Positions 1 through 7,301 of a stretch of 64,000 nucleotides of DNA are shown one piece after another. A model generated the notes under the pieces. It saw only the letters and a program-made list of their open reading frames with translations, had not been told where the DNA came from and searched no databases. The stretch comes from Gp7-AA10 sp035636095 (lineage in GTDB: Bacteria > Acidobacteriota > Thermoanaerobaculia > Gp7-AA8). The stretch lies in contig DASPZU010000047.1 of the NCBI GenBank assembly GCA_035636095.1, positions 27,068-91,067 of the forward strand. Direction: 5' to 3'. The position numbers were made by a program, and so were the translations under genes. Numbering within the stretch: the first letter of the stretch is position 1; every line of letters begins with the position of its first letter.

Positions 1-149
1 AACACGTAATCGCTCTTGGCGGCATCGATCAAATGTCGATGCAGTGGAATCAGCGCTTTCGAAATCTCGCGCAGCGATGCCCGCAACTCGCCCCGCTCCG
101 GCGAGTCGGGCGTATGCATGGTTCGAGCAAAAAACGTGTTCTTGTCCAT
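1..149 (-). CDS. Hypothetical protein, N-terminal fragment
   Basis: The reverse strand has an ATG at 149 followed by 49 open codons that run off the left edge of the window. A GGAGG box lies 11 bases upstream of the ATG, which supports a real start. The visible peptide begins MDKNTFFARTMHTPD and is charged, with no membrane segment or signal peptide. I do not recognise the family, and the C-terminal part needed to assign one lies outside the window. It points away from the tRNA-tadA block, so the two probably diverge from the 150-323 interval. Confidence 0.6.
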   Translation of the reverse strand, partial: MDKNTFFARTMHTPDSPERGELRASLREISKALIPLHRHLIDAAKSDYV

Positions 150-263
150 GAAAAATCACGCCTCCACGGTTGGCTGGGGAAGGGTGATGCAGGCAGTAGC
201 CAACCGTAGAGGCGCTTGCTGCTGTGAGGAGAATCAGTCTACCGCAACTCGCGTGCGCGGGGG

Positions 264-269
264 TAGAAT
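264..269 (+). promoter_or_regulatory. Possible -10 box of tRNA-Arg
   Basis: TAGAAT lies 54 bases before the mature tRNA-Arg, inside the otherwise gene-free 150-323 interval. No convincing -35 hexamer is visible at the right spacing, so this is only a candidate. I see nothing else in that interval except the ribosome-binding box of the divergent gene. Confidence 0.3.
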
Positions 270-323
270 GCGCGCCCGCACGAGCGGAATTCACGGTTGT
301 ACCATGAGGTTACAGTCTTGCTC

Positions 324-400
324 GCACCCATAGCTTAATTGGATAGAGCATCTGACTACGGATCAGAAGGTTGCAAGTTCGAGTCTTGCTGGGTGCACCA
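324..400 (+). tRNA. tRNA-Arg (anticodon ACG)
   Basis: A full cloverleaf can be folded. The 7-bp acceptor stem is GCACCCA with TGGGTGC, the anticodon stem is TCTGA/TCAGA around the loop CTACGGA (anticodon ACG), and the T arm has the usual GTTCGAG core. The 3' CCA is encoded. This is the bacterial tRNA whose A34 is deaminated to inosine by TadA so that it can read CGU, CGC and CGA. The tadA gene starts 11 bases downstream, so both may be on one transcript. Confidence 0.95.
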
Positions 401-411
401 TCTTTGAAGCC

Positions 412-870
412 ATGAATGCAGCGCAGTGGATGGACCAAGCCCTCGCGCTGGCCGCTGAGGCGGGTGCCGAGGGTGAAACCCCGGTGGGAGCGGTCATCGT
501 CGACCGCCAGGGCAACATCATCGGGCGCGGCCGCAACCGCCGCGAATCGGGCGATCCGCTCGGTCACGCAGAGCTCTTCGCGATCGCGGAGGCTGCTCGC
601 ACGATCGGCGACTGGCGTCTGGAGGGAACGACCATGGTCGTGACTCTCGAACCGTGCGCGATGTGTGCGGGCGCGCTCGTCAACGCCCGCGTGGAGCGCC
701 TGATCTTCGGCGCCTCCGATCCGAAAGCCGGATTCTGCGGCTCCCTTGGCAACCTGGTGCAGGATCCGCGTCTGAATCATCGAATGGAAGTCGTCAGCGG
801 ATTCGAAGAGGAACGCGCTCGAATCCTGCTGCAGCAATTTTTCCAGCAACTGCGCAAGCGTGCGATCTAA
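412..870 (+). CDS. tadA: tRNA adenosine(34) deaminase TadA
   Basis: The 152-residue product is a cytidine/deoxycytidylate-deaminase-fold enzyme that converts A34 of tRNA-Arg(ACG) to inosine. The zinc and catalytic signature is complete: HAE followed by PCAMC. The GETPVGAV start of the fold and the FGASDPKAG segment after the PCxxC motif are typical of TadA rather than of free-nucleoside deaminases. Length is normal for the family. It lies directly behind its own substrate tRNA and ahead of tRNA-Ser, the SRP RNA and dnaX. This is the same neighbourhood (tadA, scr, dnaX, yaaK, recR) known from Bacillus. Confidence 0.95.
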   Translation: MNAAQWMDQALALAAEAGAEGETPVGAVIVDRQGNIIGRGRNRRESGDPLGHAELFAIAEAARTIGDWRLEGTTMVVTLEPCAMCAGALVNARVERLIFGASDPKAGFCGSLGNLVQDPRLNHRMEVVSGFEEERARILLQQFFQQLRKRAI

Positions 871-873
871 AAC

Positions 874-963
874 GGAGAGGTGGCAGAGTGGCTGAACGCG
901 GCGGTCTCGAAAACCGTTATACCTTTACGGGTATCGGGGGTTCGAATCCCCCCCTCTCCGCCA
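874..963 (+). tRNA. tRNA-Ser (anticodon CGA)
   Basis: A class II tRNA with a long variable arm and an encoded CCA. The acceptor stem pairs GGAGAGG with CCTCTCC. The anticodon loop is CTCGAAA, giving CGA, which reads UCG. It starts three bases after the tadA stop codon, so it could be processed from a tadA transcript. Confidence 0.95.
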
Positions 964-964
964 T

Positions 965-1037
965 GGAAGGCAGAAGTAGGAAGGCAGAAGGCAGAAGTAA
1001 GTCCTCCTTCTGCCTTCTGATTTCTGTCTTCTGCCTT
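965..1037 (+). repeat. Heptamer-type hairpin repeat (GGCAGAA units)
   Basis: The whole spacer between the two serine tRNAs is an imperfect inverted repeat. The left arm iterates GGCAGAA/GGCAGAAG and the right arm iterates its complement (CTTCTGCC, TTCTGCC). It has the same build, but a different unit, as the hairpins at 3782, 6180 and 8689. Confidence 0.75.
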
Positions 1038-1041
1038 GCAA

Positions 1042-1132
1042 GGAGAGATGGCCGAGTGGCTTAAGGCGCACGCTTGGAAAGCGTGTGTACGTTAATAGCG
1101 TACCGTGGGTTCGAATCCCACTCTCTCCGCCA
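1042..1132 (+). tRNA. tRNA-Ser (anticodon GGA)
   Basis: A class II tRNA. The acceptor stem pairs GGAGAGA with TCTCTCC, the anticodon stem is CACGC/GCGTG around TTGGAAA (anticodon GGA), the variable arm is long and CCA is encoded. It reads UCC and UCU. The -10 box of the next gene begins nine bases after its 3' end. Confidence 0.95.
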
Positions 1133-1140
1133 ATCCGAAG

Positions 1141-1146
1141 TAGAAT
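1141..1146 (+). promoter_or_regulatory. -10 box TAGAAT of the 1153 gene
   Basis: TAGAAT ends six bases before the ATG at 1153, and no purine-rich ribosome-binding box is present. Initiation 6-8 bases downstream would give a leaderless mRNA. The same layout recurs at least eight more times in the window. Confidence 0.5.
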
Positions 1147-1152
1147 CGCCAC

Positions 1153-2508
1153 ATGCCCCGGCGCCCCGGCGTTCTGCTGTTGGCTGCATCCGCGATTCTG
1201 CTAGCCGCTGCCTCCCGAAAACGCGCAGTCGAGCCGCCTCATGCGCTTGACGCACGGCGCTCGTTGGTCGTCACCGATCAGGCCATCCTCGATGGTTTCT
1301 CGTTTGAGCGCGTGATGAATGCCATCGTGGCGCGCAGCGGATCGCGTACGACCGCTCTGCGGCTCTATCAGCAACTCTTCGACACGCAGAACGCAAAGCC
1401 TGGCCTGCTGTCAGCCGAGTCATCGCACTGCGACGATTTTCTCATCGACGGCCGCCCTTCGTTCAATGGATTGCCGCGGCGTTGTCCAACTCCCGAAGGT
1501 CCGCTGGCGAAGTCGAATCCCTTCACCGGCGATCACATTCCTCTGGCGCTCGTCAATCGATTCGATCTCGCGCCCGCCGACGGAAGGAATTGCGGACAAT
1601 ACCGAATCATCTTCGCGAAGAAATCGAACGCAACATTTACTCGGGTCCACTTCATCTTCGAGGCGGTACTGCCCAATCCGAATCCATCGGAAGGTATCGC
1701 GGCATGCCGGCCAGTTGCTCAATTCTGGGCCGATTTGTCGAATGTGAATTCGACCAGCGAGCGACGCGCAAAGCTGGACTCTTTCTTTTTCACAGGAATG
1801 GACGGATTCGATCCGGTGATCGATCCCGACCATTTCTCAGCGGTCAGTGGTGGCGGCATTCGCACGATGCACAACGCAAATGCGCCTCTTGGCAATCGTT
1901 TCTATCAGTTCCGGCTGGCAAAGCGCGGCGATCAGCTGATGGCGGTACCCGACGTTCTCCAAAACATGCCGTACGGCCGGTTCTTCGATGCGACGTATGA
2001 CACCGAGACCGCACGCCGGTTTCGCGACGCCTTCGTCGCGAATGTCGGCCATCTCGCGATCGCCGACGAAAATCTGTTCTTCATGAACATCCCACGCGAA
2101 TTCCTGCTGGCGGAGAGCAATCCGGGCGAGTCGGAGCTCGATGTCGTCTTCGAGATTCCGTTCCTCGCGTCGCAGTTGACAACGGAAGGACGGGCGTTCT
2201 CGAGCCGCATTTCCAGCGAGCTGCGGAAATCCGGCAGCCGGCTGTCGCCGACGGACATCGTGAAACGCGCGAACCAGTTGAGCTGTACCGGATGTCACTT
2301 CTTCCGGGGCAACGTCGGCGAGCTGGAGTTCTATCAGCAGATCAGCGAATCGATCATCGAAACCGGCGAAGCCGGGCCCCGGTTTGCCATCTCCAAGACC
2401 ATGCGCGATGTTTTCGTTCCGCATCGCATGGAGGTGCTCGGCAACTTTCTGAAATCGGGAATGGCGCCTCCCGGACCCAACGCGACAATCGGCGGCCCGC
2501 TCGAATAA
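1153..2508 (+). CDS. Secreted hypothetical protein with one CXXCH motif
   Basis: The 451-residue product starts with a Sec-type signal (a hydrophobic run rich in Leu and Ala at residues 6-20), so it should be exported. A single CTGCH sequence at residues 378-382 matches the haem c attachment motif and is followed by a residue-rich tail without another such motif. The rest shows no family I recognise; short runs such as NPFTGDHIPLALVNRFDLAP suggest a globular fold. It stands alone between tRNA-Ser and the SRP RNA. It may be a mono-haem periplasmic protein, but a lone CXXCH can also be structural. Confidence 0.7.
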   Translation: MPRRPGVLLLAASAILLAAASRKRAVEPPHALDARRSLVVTDQAILDGFSFERVMNAIVARSGSRTTALRLYQQLFDTQNAKPGLLSAESSHCDDFLIDGRPSFNGLPRRCPTPEGPLAKSNPFTGDHIPLALVNRFDLAPADGRNCGQYRIIFAKKSNATFTRVHFIFEAVLPNPNPSEGIAACRPVAQFWADLSNVNSTSERRAKLDSFFFTGMDGFDPVIDPDHFSAVSGGGIRTMHNANAPLGNRFYQFRLAKRGDQLMAVPDVLQNMPYGRFFDATYDTETARRFRDAFVANVGHLAIADENLFFMNIPREFLLAESNPGESELDVVFEIPFLASQLTTEGRAFSSRISSELRKSGSRLSPTDIVKRANQLSCTGCHFFRGNVGELEFYQQISESIIETGEAGPRFAISKTMRDVFVPHRMEVLGNFLKSGMAPPGPNATIGGPLE

Positions 2509-2536
2509 GCCGCCGCTCTGGTATGTTGAGGCCTCA

Positions 2537-2662
2537 GACCCGCTGGGATGAGCCCGGGTCCTGTGCAGCAGGCGTACCGAACCTCGTCAGGTCCGGAAGG
2601 AAGCAGCGATAAGGTGCATTCCCTGCGTGACACAGTTCGGCCTGGGCTCTTCCGAGCGGGTC
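2537..2662 (+). ncRNA. ffs: Signal recognition particle RNA (4.5S type)
   Basis: The conserved SRP domain IV core is clear: GTCAGGTCCGGAAGGAAGCA around 2587-2606, with the GGAA tetraloop. The flanks pair as AGCCCGGG with CCTGGGCT near 2551 and 2641, and further out GACCCGCT (2537-2544) pairs with AGCGGGTC (2655-2662). The RNA is therefore the short single-hairpin bacterial form without an Alu domain. A TATGTT box near 2522 fits a start at about 2534. It lies directly in front of dnaX, as in Bacillus. The exact ends are inferred from the pairing. Confidence 0.93.
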
Positions 2663-2670
2663 GCTCGCCG

Positions 2671-2676
2671 TATACT
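2671..2676 (+). promoter_or_regulatory. -10 box TATACT of dnaX
   Basis: TATACT lies eight bases before the dnaX ATG, overlapping the end of the SRP RNA region, and no ribosome-binding box is present. Either dnaX is leaderless from here, or it is read through from the SRP RNA promoter as well. Confidence 0.5.
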
Positions 2677-2684
2677 CGCCCCCG

Positions 2685-4154
2685 ATGTCATACCAGGCCC
2701 TGGCCCGCAAATATCGCCCGCAGAGATTCAGCGACATCATCGGCCAGGAGACCGTGGTCCGCACGCTGCAGAACGCGATCGAGCAGAAGCGCATCCACCA
2801 TGCCTACCTCTTTTCGGGGGTGCGCGGGATCGGCAAGACCACCGTCGCACGCATCCTTGCCAAGGCTTTGAATTGTGTCAGCGGTCCGGCGACGGAGCCT
2901 GACAACACCTGCACGATCTGCAAGGAAATCACGGAAGGGATCGACCTCGACGTACGCGAGATCGACGCCGCGACGTACACCGGCGTGGACAGCATTCGCG
3001 ATCTGCGCGACGTCACGCAGTTTCAGCCGGCGCGCGACCGCTTCCGCATTTTCATCATCGATGAAGCCCACATGCTTTCGCAGGGAGCGTGGAACGCGCT
3101 GCTGAAGCTGATCGAGGAGCCGCCCGAGCACGTCATCTTCATGTTCGCGACGACCGAGATGCAGAAAGTGCCGGCCACCATCCTTTCGCGTGTGCAGAAA
3201 TTCACCCTGCGCAAGATCACGCTGGAGGAGCTGATGGGCCGGCTCCGACAGATCGCCAAGACGGAAAAGATCGAGATCGACGACGCGGCGTTGGAACTGA
3301 TTGCGCGACGCGGAGAAGGAAGCGTGCGCGATGCGCTTTCGATCCTCGATCAGATCATCGCTTTCAGCGGCCACGCCATCGCGTCCGCCGACGTCGCCAC
3401 CGTCCTCGGTCTCTCCGACTCGAACTTTTTCGCGCGGGTGATGACGCTGGTGAGCGAAGGCGACCACGCCGGGATCCTGGCCGCGCTCGACGAAGCAGGC
3501 GAGAGCGGCCGCGATTTCAAGCTGCTCTACCGCGATCTCCTCAGCTTCGTCCGCAACATGCTGCTGATCTCCGCGGGCGGCAAGCCGGATGTTGCGGGAG
3601 CGGAGGAAGTCGCCGGGAAATTTTCATACTCCGAGCTGTTGCGCATCGCCAATCTTCTGATGCGCGACGACGACGTCATCAATCGCGCCGAACATCAGCG
3701 TCTGGCGGTGGAGATTGCGCTCCTCAAGGCCGCGACCTTCCCGCGGTTGCGCGCGGTCGAGGACGCGCTGAGTGGAGCCGAGGTCTCGGGGTCTCGCAGT
3801 CTGGAAGCGAAGAAGAACCCCGAGACCCCGCAACCTCGAGACCTCGAGACCTTCCTCGAACGCGTTCAGAAGGCCCGCCCGCTCATTGCCGGCTACCTCG
3901 CCAACGCGAAGAGCTCCATGAAAGATAACAATATATCATTCGTATTTAATGATACATATTCCGCCGACGCGGTCAGCGACGCTCGCGACGCCCTCGAATC
4001 GATCGCCAGGGACGTCTACGGCGCGCCGGTGAAGATTTCGGTCGAGACAACGGCGCCGGCGACCAAGGAGAAGCCCGTCAAAGAAGATCCCGTCCTCAAA
4101 GCCTTCCAGAAGCACCTCGGCGGCGAAGTCGTGGAGACCAGGAGAAGCAAATGA
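2685..4154 (+). CDS. dnaX: DNA polymerase III subunit gamma/tau
   Basis: The AAA+ clamp-loader ATPase assembles the sliding clamp at replication forks. The N-terminus MSYQALARKYRPQRF is diagnostic. Walker A is GIGKTT at 48-53, zinc-type cysteines are at 64, 76 and 79, and the Walker B/DEAH stretch is near 124-131. With 489 residues it is tau-like but short. No slippery A-AAA-AAG site is visible, so a separate frameshifted gamma form is not predicted. Two oddities lie in the linker: a heptamer hairpin encodes part of residues 366-390, and an AT-rich patch lies at 3918-3960. The stop overlaps the ybaB start by four bases. Confidence 0.95.
   Translation: MSYQALARKYRPQRFSDIIGQETVVRTLQNAIEQKRIHHAYLFSGVRGIGKTTVARILAKALNCVSGPATEPDNTCTICKEITEGIDLDVREIDAATYTGVDSIRDLRDVTQFQPARDRFRIFIIDEAHMLSQGAWNALLKLIEEPPEHVIFMFATTEMQKVPATILSRVQKFTLRKITLEELMGRLRQIAKTEKIEIDDAALELIARRGEGSVRDALSILDQIIAFSGHAIASADVATVLGLSDSNFFARVMTLVSEGDHAGILAALDEAGESGRDFKLLYRDLLSFVRNMLLISAGGKPDVAGAEEVAGKFSYSELLRIANLLMRDDDVINRAEHQRLAVEIALLKAATFPRLRAVEDALSGAEVSGSRSLEAKKNPETPQPRDLETFLERVQKARPLIAGYLANAKSSMKDNNISFVFNDTYSADAVSDARDALESIARDVYGAPVKISVETTAPATKEKPVKEDPVLKAFQKHLGGEVVETRRSK
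3782..3854 (+). repeat. Heptamer-type hairpin repeat inside dnaX (GGTCTCG units)
   Basis: Iterated GGTCTCG on the left arm faces iterated CGAGACC/CGAGACCC on the right arm, separated by about 20 bases. It is in frame with dnaX and lies in the low-complexity linker between the clamp-loader domains and the C-terminal part. The build matches the intergenic hairpins at 965, 6180 and 8689, so it looks like an inserted element that kept the frame. Confidence 0.65.
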
Positions 4155-4450
4155 ACCCCAAACAGCTGATGAAGCAAGTGCAGCAGATGCAGGCGCAGAT
4201 GCAGCAGCGCATGGCCGAGCTGCGCGTTGAAGGCAGCGCCGGCGGCGGCATGGTCAAGGCCACCATGAACGGCGATAAAGAGCTCCTCTCCGTCACCATC
4301 GACAAGGAAGCGGTCGATCCGAACGACGTCGAAATGCTGCAGGACCTGGTCGTCGCGGCAGTCAACGAGGCGTCACGCAAGGTCGACGAGGAAATGCAGG
4401 GGCAGATCGGTGCGATGACGGGAGGCATGAAGATTCCGGGATTGTTTTGA
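4151..4450 (+). CDS. ybaB: YbaB/EbfC family nucleoid-associated protein
   Basis: The 99-residue product has the family hallmarks: a Met/Gln-rich N-terminal helix (KQVQQMQAQM), a central GGGMVKATMNG strand turn, and an IPGLF C-terminus. Members are small dimeric DNA-binding proteins that sit between dnaX and recR in most bacteria, as here. It overlaps the dnaX stop by four bases, so translation is probably coupled. Confidence 0.93.
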   Translation: MNPKQLMKQVQQMQAQMQQRMAELRVEGSAGGGMVKATMNGDKELLSVTIDKEAVDPNDVEMLQDLVVAAVNEASRKVDEEMQGQIGAMTGGMKIPGLF

Positions 4451-4464
4451 AGTGTCCGGCCACT

Positions 4465-5058
4465 ATGACAGCACCACCTCTCGCAAATCTCATCAACGAG
4501 CTGACCAAGCTTCCCGGCGTGGGCGCGAAGTCGGCCTCGCGAATCGCGTATCACATCCTCAAGCGCACCGCCGGTGAAGCGGAAGCGCTGGCGGCGGCGA
4601 TCCTGGAAGTCAAATCAAAAGTCTTCCGCTGCTCGAACTGCAACAACATGACCGACGTCGATCCCTGTGCCATCTGCAGCGATCCGCGACGCGATCCCGC
4701 CATCATTTGCGTCGTGGAAGAAGCTTTCAACATCGCGACCATCGAGCAGACGCGCGACTTCCGGGGCGTGTTCCATGTTCTGCTGGGCGCGCTCTCGCCG
4801 CTGAAGGGGATCGGACCGCAGGACATCGACGTCGGCGGTCTGCTGCGACGCGTCCAGAGCGGCGAAGTTCGCGAGGTGATCCTGGCGACCAACCCCAACG
4901 TAGAAGGCGAAGCCACCGCGCTTTACCTCGCCCAACAACTTCGGCCCTTCGGCGTGCGCACGACACGGCTCGCATTCGGGCTTCCGGTCGGCGGCGATCT
5001 CGAATACGCCGATCAAGTTACGATGGCGAAGGCTCTCGAAGGCAGGCGGGAAATTTAG
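4465..5058 (+). CDS. recR: Recombination protein RecR
   Basis: RecR acts with RecO and RecF to load RecA at gaps. The product has the N-terminal helix-hairpin-helix (LPGVGAKSASRIAYHIL), a C4 zinc finger (CSNC followed by CAIC), a Toprim domain (VVEEAFNIATIE) and a conserved tail with TRLAFGLPVGGDLEYAD. From the ATG at 4465 it is 197 residues, the usual length. An in-frame TTG at 4447 that overlaps the ybaB stop would add six residues that have no counterpart in the family. I prefer 4465, although no strong ribosome-binding box decides it. Confidence 0.95.
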   Translation: MTAPPLANLINELTKLPGVGAKSASRIAYHILKRTAGEAEALAAAILEVKSKVFRCSNCNNMTDVDPCAICSDPRRDPAIICVVEEAFNIATIEQTRDFRGVFHVLLGALSPLKGIGPQDIDVGGLLRRVQSGEVREVILATNPNVEGEATALYLAQQLRPFGVRTTRLAFGLPVGGDLEYADQVTMAKALEGRREI

Positions 5059-5085
5059 TCGCACCTGCTAGTATGGGGAGCACAA

Positions 5086-5586
5086 ATGGCAACTCCTGAT
5101 CTCGTGATGTACGAGGAGGAGTACCGGCAGATCAAGGAAACGCTTCAGCGTCTGCAGGTCGACTCCAACGCCAAGATTGTTTTTCTGGTCGACAAGAATG
5201 GCCAGCAGATCGCCTCCCACGGCGACATGCGCGACGTCGACGCCACTTCCCTGGCCTCGCTCACCGCCGGCAACGTCGCGGCCACCGACGGACTGGCAAA
5301 GCTCATCGGAGAAAAAGAGTTCTCCATCCTCTTTCACGAAGGAGAACGCGACAACATCCACATTTCGCTGGTTGCTCAACGGGTCATCCTGGTCGTCATA
5401 TTCGACGACCGCTCGTCGCTCGGTCTGGTTCGCCTGCGCGTGAAGAAAGCATCGCAGGAACTGGAGCGGACGTTCGAGCAGCTTCTGAAAAAGGCGGAAG
5501 CGGACCGTGGCGCCGCCGCAAATCGCTTCGATTCGCCGTTCGCCGAGATCACTGACGAAGATATCGACAGCCTCTTCAGCGAATAG
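5086..5586 (+). CDS. mglB: Roadblock/LC7 protein, MglB-type GTPase-activating protein
   Basis: The 166-residue product has a roadblock/LC7 fold: an N-terminal helix (EEEYRQIKETLQRL), a KIVFLVDKNGQQIAS beta hairpin, and a second half rich in Val/Ile strands. It ends in a charged helix. In Myxococcus and Thermus, MglB is the GTPase-activating partner of the polarity GTPase MglA. Here the MglA-type gene follows three bases after the stop, which fits that pairing. A GGGGAG box sits seven bases before the ATG. No motility genes are in the window, so the process controlled is unknown. Confidence 0.85.
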   Translation: MATPDLVMYEEEYRQIKETLQRLQVDSNAKIVFLVDKNGQQIASHGDMRDVDATSLASLTAGNVAATDGLAKLIGEKEFSILFHEGERDNIHISLVAQRVILVVIFDDRSSLGLVRLRVKKASQELERTFEQLLKKAEADRGAAANRFDSPFAEITDEDIDSLFSE

Positions 5587-5589
5587 CAG

Positions 5590-6174
5590 ATGACGTTTAT
5601 CAATTACGCGGCGCGTGAGATCAACTGCAAGATCGTCTACTACGGGCCTGGCCTTTGCGGAAAGACGACCAATCTGCAATGGATCTACGACAAAACCAAC
5701 CCGCAAGCGAAGGGAAAGCTGATCTCGCTGGCCACGGAGACCGATCGCACCCTCTTCTTCGATTTTCTTCCCCTCGACCTTGGCCAGGTCCGGGGCTTCA
5801 AGACGCGATTCCATCTCTACACCGTGCCAGGGCAGGTTTTCTACGACGCATCGCGCAAGCTGATTCTGAAGGGCGTCGATGGCGTCTGTTTCATCGCTGA
5901 TTCGCAGGACGCCCGGATGGAAGCGAACGCTGAATCGCTGCAGAACCTGGAGAAGAATCTTAAAGAGCAGGGCTACGATCTGAGGACAATTCCGTACGTC
6001 CTGCAGATGAACAAGCGCGACCTGCCCACCGCTGTTGCCCCGGAGGAGATGTACCGCCAGCTCAACATGAAGGGTGAGCCGACCTTCGAGGCCGTGGCGA
6101 TGAATGGGACCGGCGTGTTCGACACGCTGAAGGCGGTGGCAAAGTTGGTGCTGACGGAGCTGAAGAAGAAGTAG
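5590..6174 (+). CDS. mglA: MglA-type Ras-like GTPase
   Basis: The 194-residue small GTPase has P-loop GPGLCGKTT at residues 18-26, the MglA-typical FFDFLP stretch after the switch I Thr, a YTVPGQ switch II that replaces the Ras DTAGQ, and NKRDLP for guanine specificity. These features place it in the MglA branch rather than in other Ras-like groups. In MglA organisms the protein sets front-rear cell polarity for motility. It is coupled to the MglB-type gene. A heptamer hairpin follows its stop and separates it from yvcK. Confidence 0.92.
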   Translation: MTFINYAAREINCKIVYYGPGLCGKTTNLQWIYDKTNPQAKGKLISLATETDRTLFFDFLPLDLGQVRGFKTRFHLYTVPGQVFYDASRKLILKGVDGVCFIADSQDARMEANAESLQNLEKNLKEQGYDLRTIPYVLQMNKRDLPTAVAPEEMYRQLNMKGEPTFEAVAMNGTGVFDTLKAVAKLVLTELKKK

Positions 6175-6179
6175 TTCCT

Positions 6180-6254
6180 GGGTTGCTTGGTTGCTAGGTT
6201 GCTGAGTCATCCCAAGCAACCGAGCAACCCAGCAACCCAGTAACCAAGCAACCC
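6180..6254 (+). repeat. Heptamer-type hairpin repeat (GGTTGCT units)
   Basis: The left arm iterates GGTTGCT (6180-6206) and the right arm iterates AGCAACC (6213-6254). It fills the entire gap between mglA and yvcK and ends right at the yvcK ATG. It has the same unit as the element at 8689. Confidence 0.8.
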
Positions 6255-7301
6255 ATGCGTCACCAAGGTCTCAACATCGTCGCGATCGGAGGTGGCACCG
6301 GCCTCTCCACGCTGCTGCGCGGCCTCAAGCGCTACGTCGTGGCCGAGGGCGCGTGGTCGATCGCGCGGCTCGGCGCGATCGTGACCGTCACCGACGAAGG
6401 CGGCAGCTCGGGCGCGCTGCGGAAGGAATTCGGCGTGCTTCCGCCGGGCGACATTCGCAACTGCATCGTGGCCCTCGCAGAAGAAGAGCATTTATTGTCA
6501 CGACTTTTCAGCTATCGCTTTGAGAAGAATGAATCGGCGCTGGCCGGTCACTCCCTCGGCAATCTGCTGCTGACGGCGCTCACCGACATCACGGGCGGAT
6601 TCGACGACGCGATTCTGGCGGCATCCGAAGTCCTCGCGATTCGGGGTGACATCTATCCCTCCACGCTCGAGCAGGTGCGACTGCGCGCGACGCTCGCGGA
6701 CGGAAAAGAGCTCATGGGCGAAGTCGCCATCAGCGGCTCACTTCTCGGCGATCGCCGAAAAGCTCCCCGCCCCCACGCCCGCATCGTGCACCTCGGCATC
6801 GATCCCGCGGACGCGCAACCGCCCGACCGCGCGCTGGAAGCATTGCGCGACGCCGACTTGATCCTCATCGGACCCGGCTCGCTGTACACGTCGGTGTTGC
6901 CGAATCTTCTGATCAAGCCGATCACCGAGACGATTCGCCACGCCAAGGCGCTTCGCGTCTACATCTGCAACGTGATGACGCAGCCGGGCGAAACCGACGG
7001 CTACAGCGCGGAAGAGCATTTGAGCGCAATCATCGAGCACGCCGGCCTGATCGTCGACGTGATCGTGCTCAACGGACGGAAGCCGTCAGAACACATCCTG
7101 CAGGCCTACCAGGAAGAGAAACAGTTTCCGGTGCAGTTCGACATCGCAAAGACTCGCGATCTCGGCGTCACGCCATTCTTTGGCGACATCATCTCGGAAG
7201 GAAATTTCCTGCGCCACGATTCTGCTGCGCTGGCAGAGACCGTCTTCCGGCTTTACGATCGCTATGGCCGGACTCTTGAACGGATGCGCAGAGAGCAATG
7301 A
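6255..7301 (+). CDS. yvcK: YvcK/CofD-like gluconeogenesis and morphology factor
   Basis: The 348-residue product begins with the nucleotide-binding segment IVAIGGGTGLSTLLRGLK that is diagnostic of the YvcK branch of the CofD family. It also has TDEGGSSGALR and GPGSLYTSVLPNLL. In Bacillus, YvcK binds UDP-sugars and is needed for cell-wall homeostasis on gluconeogenic carbon sources. Its coupling to glmU (ATGA overlap), which makes UDP-GlcNAc, fits that role. The start codon follows directly on a hairpin repeat, so transcription from mglA would have to cross that structure. Confidence 0.92.
   Translation: MRHQGLNIVAIGGGTGLSTLLRGLKRYVVAEGAWSIARLGAIVTVTDEGGSSGALRKEFGVLPPGDIRNCIVALAEEEHLLSRLFSYRFEKNESALAGHSLGNLLLTALTDITGGFDDAILAASEVLAIRGDIYPSTLEQVRLRATLADGKELMGEVAISGSLLGDRRKAPRPHARIVHLGIDPADAQPPDRALEALRDADLILIGPGSLYTSVLPNLLIKPITETIRHAKALRVYICNVMTQPGETDGYSAEEHLSAIIEHAGLIVDVIVLNGRKPSEHILQAYQEEKQFPVQFDIAKTRDLGVTPFFGDIISEGNFLRHDSAALAETVFRLYDRYGRTLERMRREQ

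Noticed and set aside
310..849. Gene on the reverse strand over tadA
   Set aside because: Open frame opposite a GC-rich gene, with no start signal or recognisable domain; tadA and the tRNA explain the region.
2685..4154. Programmed frameshift in dnaX giving a separate gamma form
   Set aside because: No A-AAA-AAG or similar slippery heptamer with a following stem is visible in the usual region; only the AAGAAG run and the heptamer hairpin are there.
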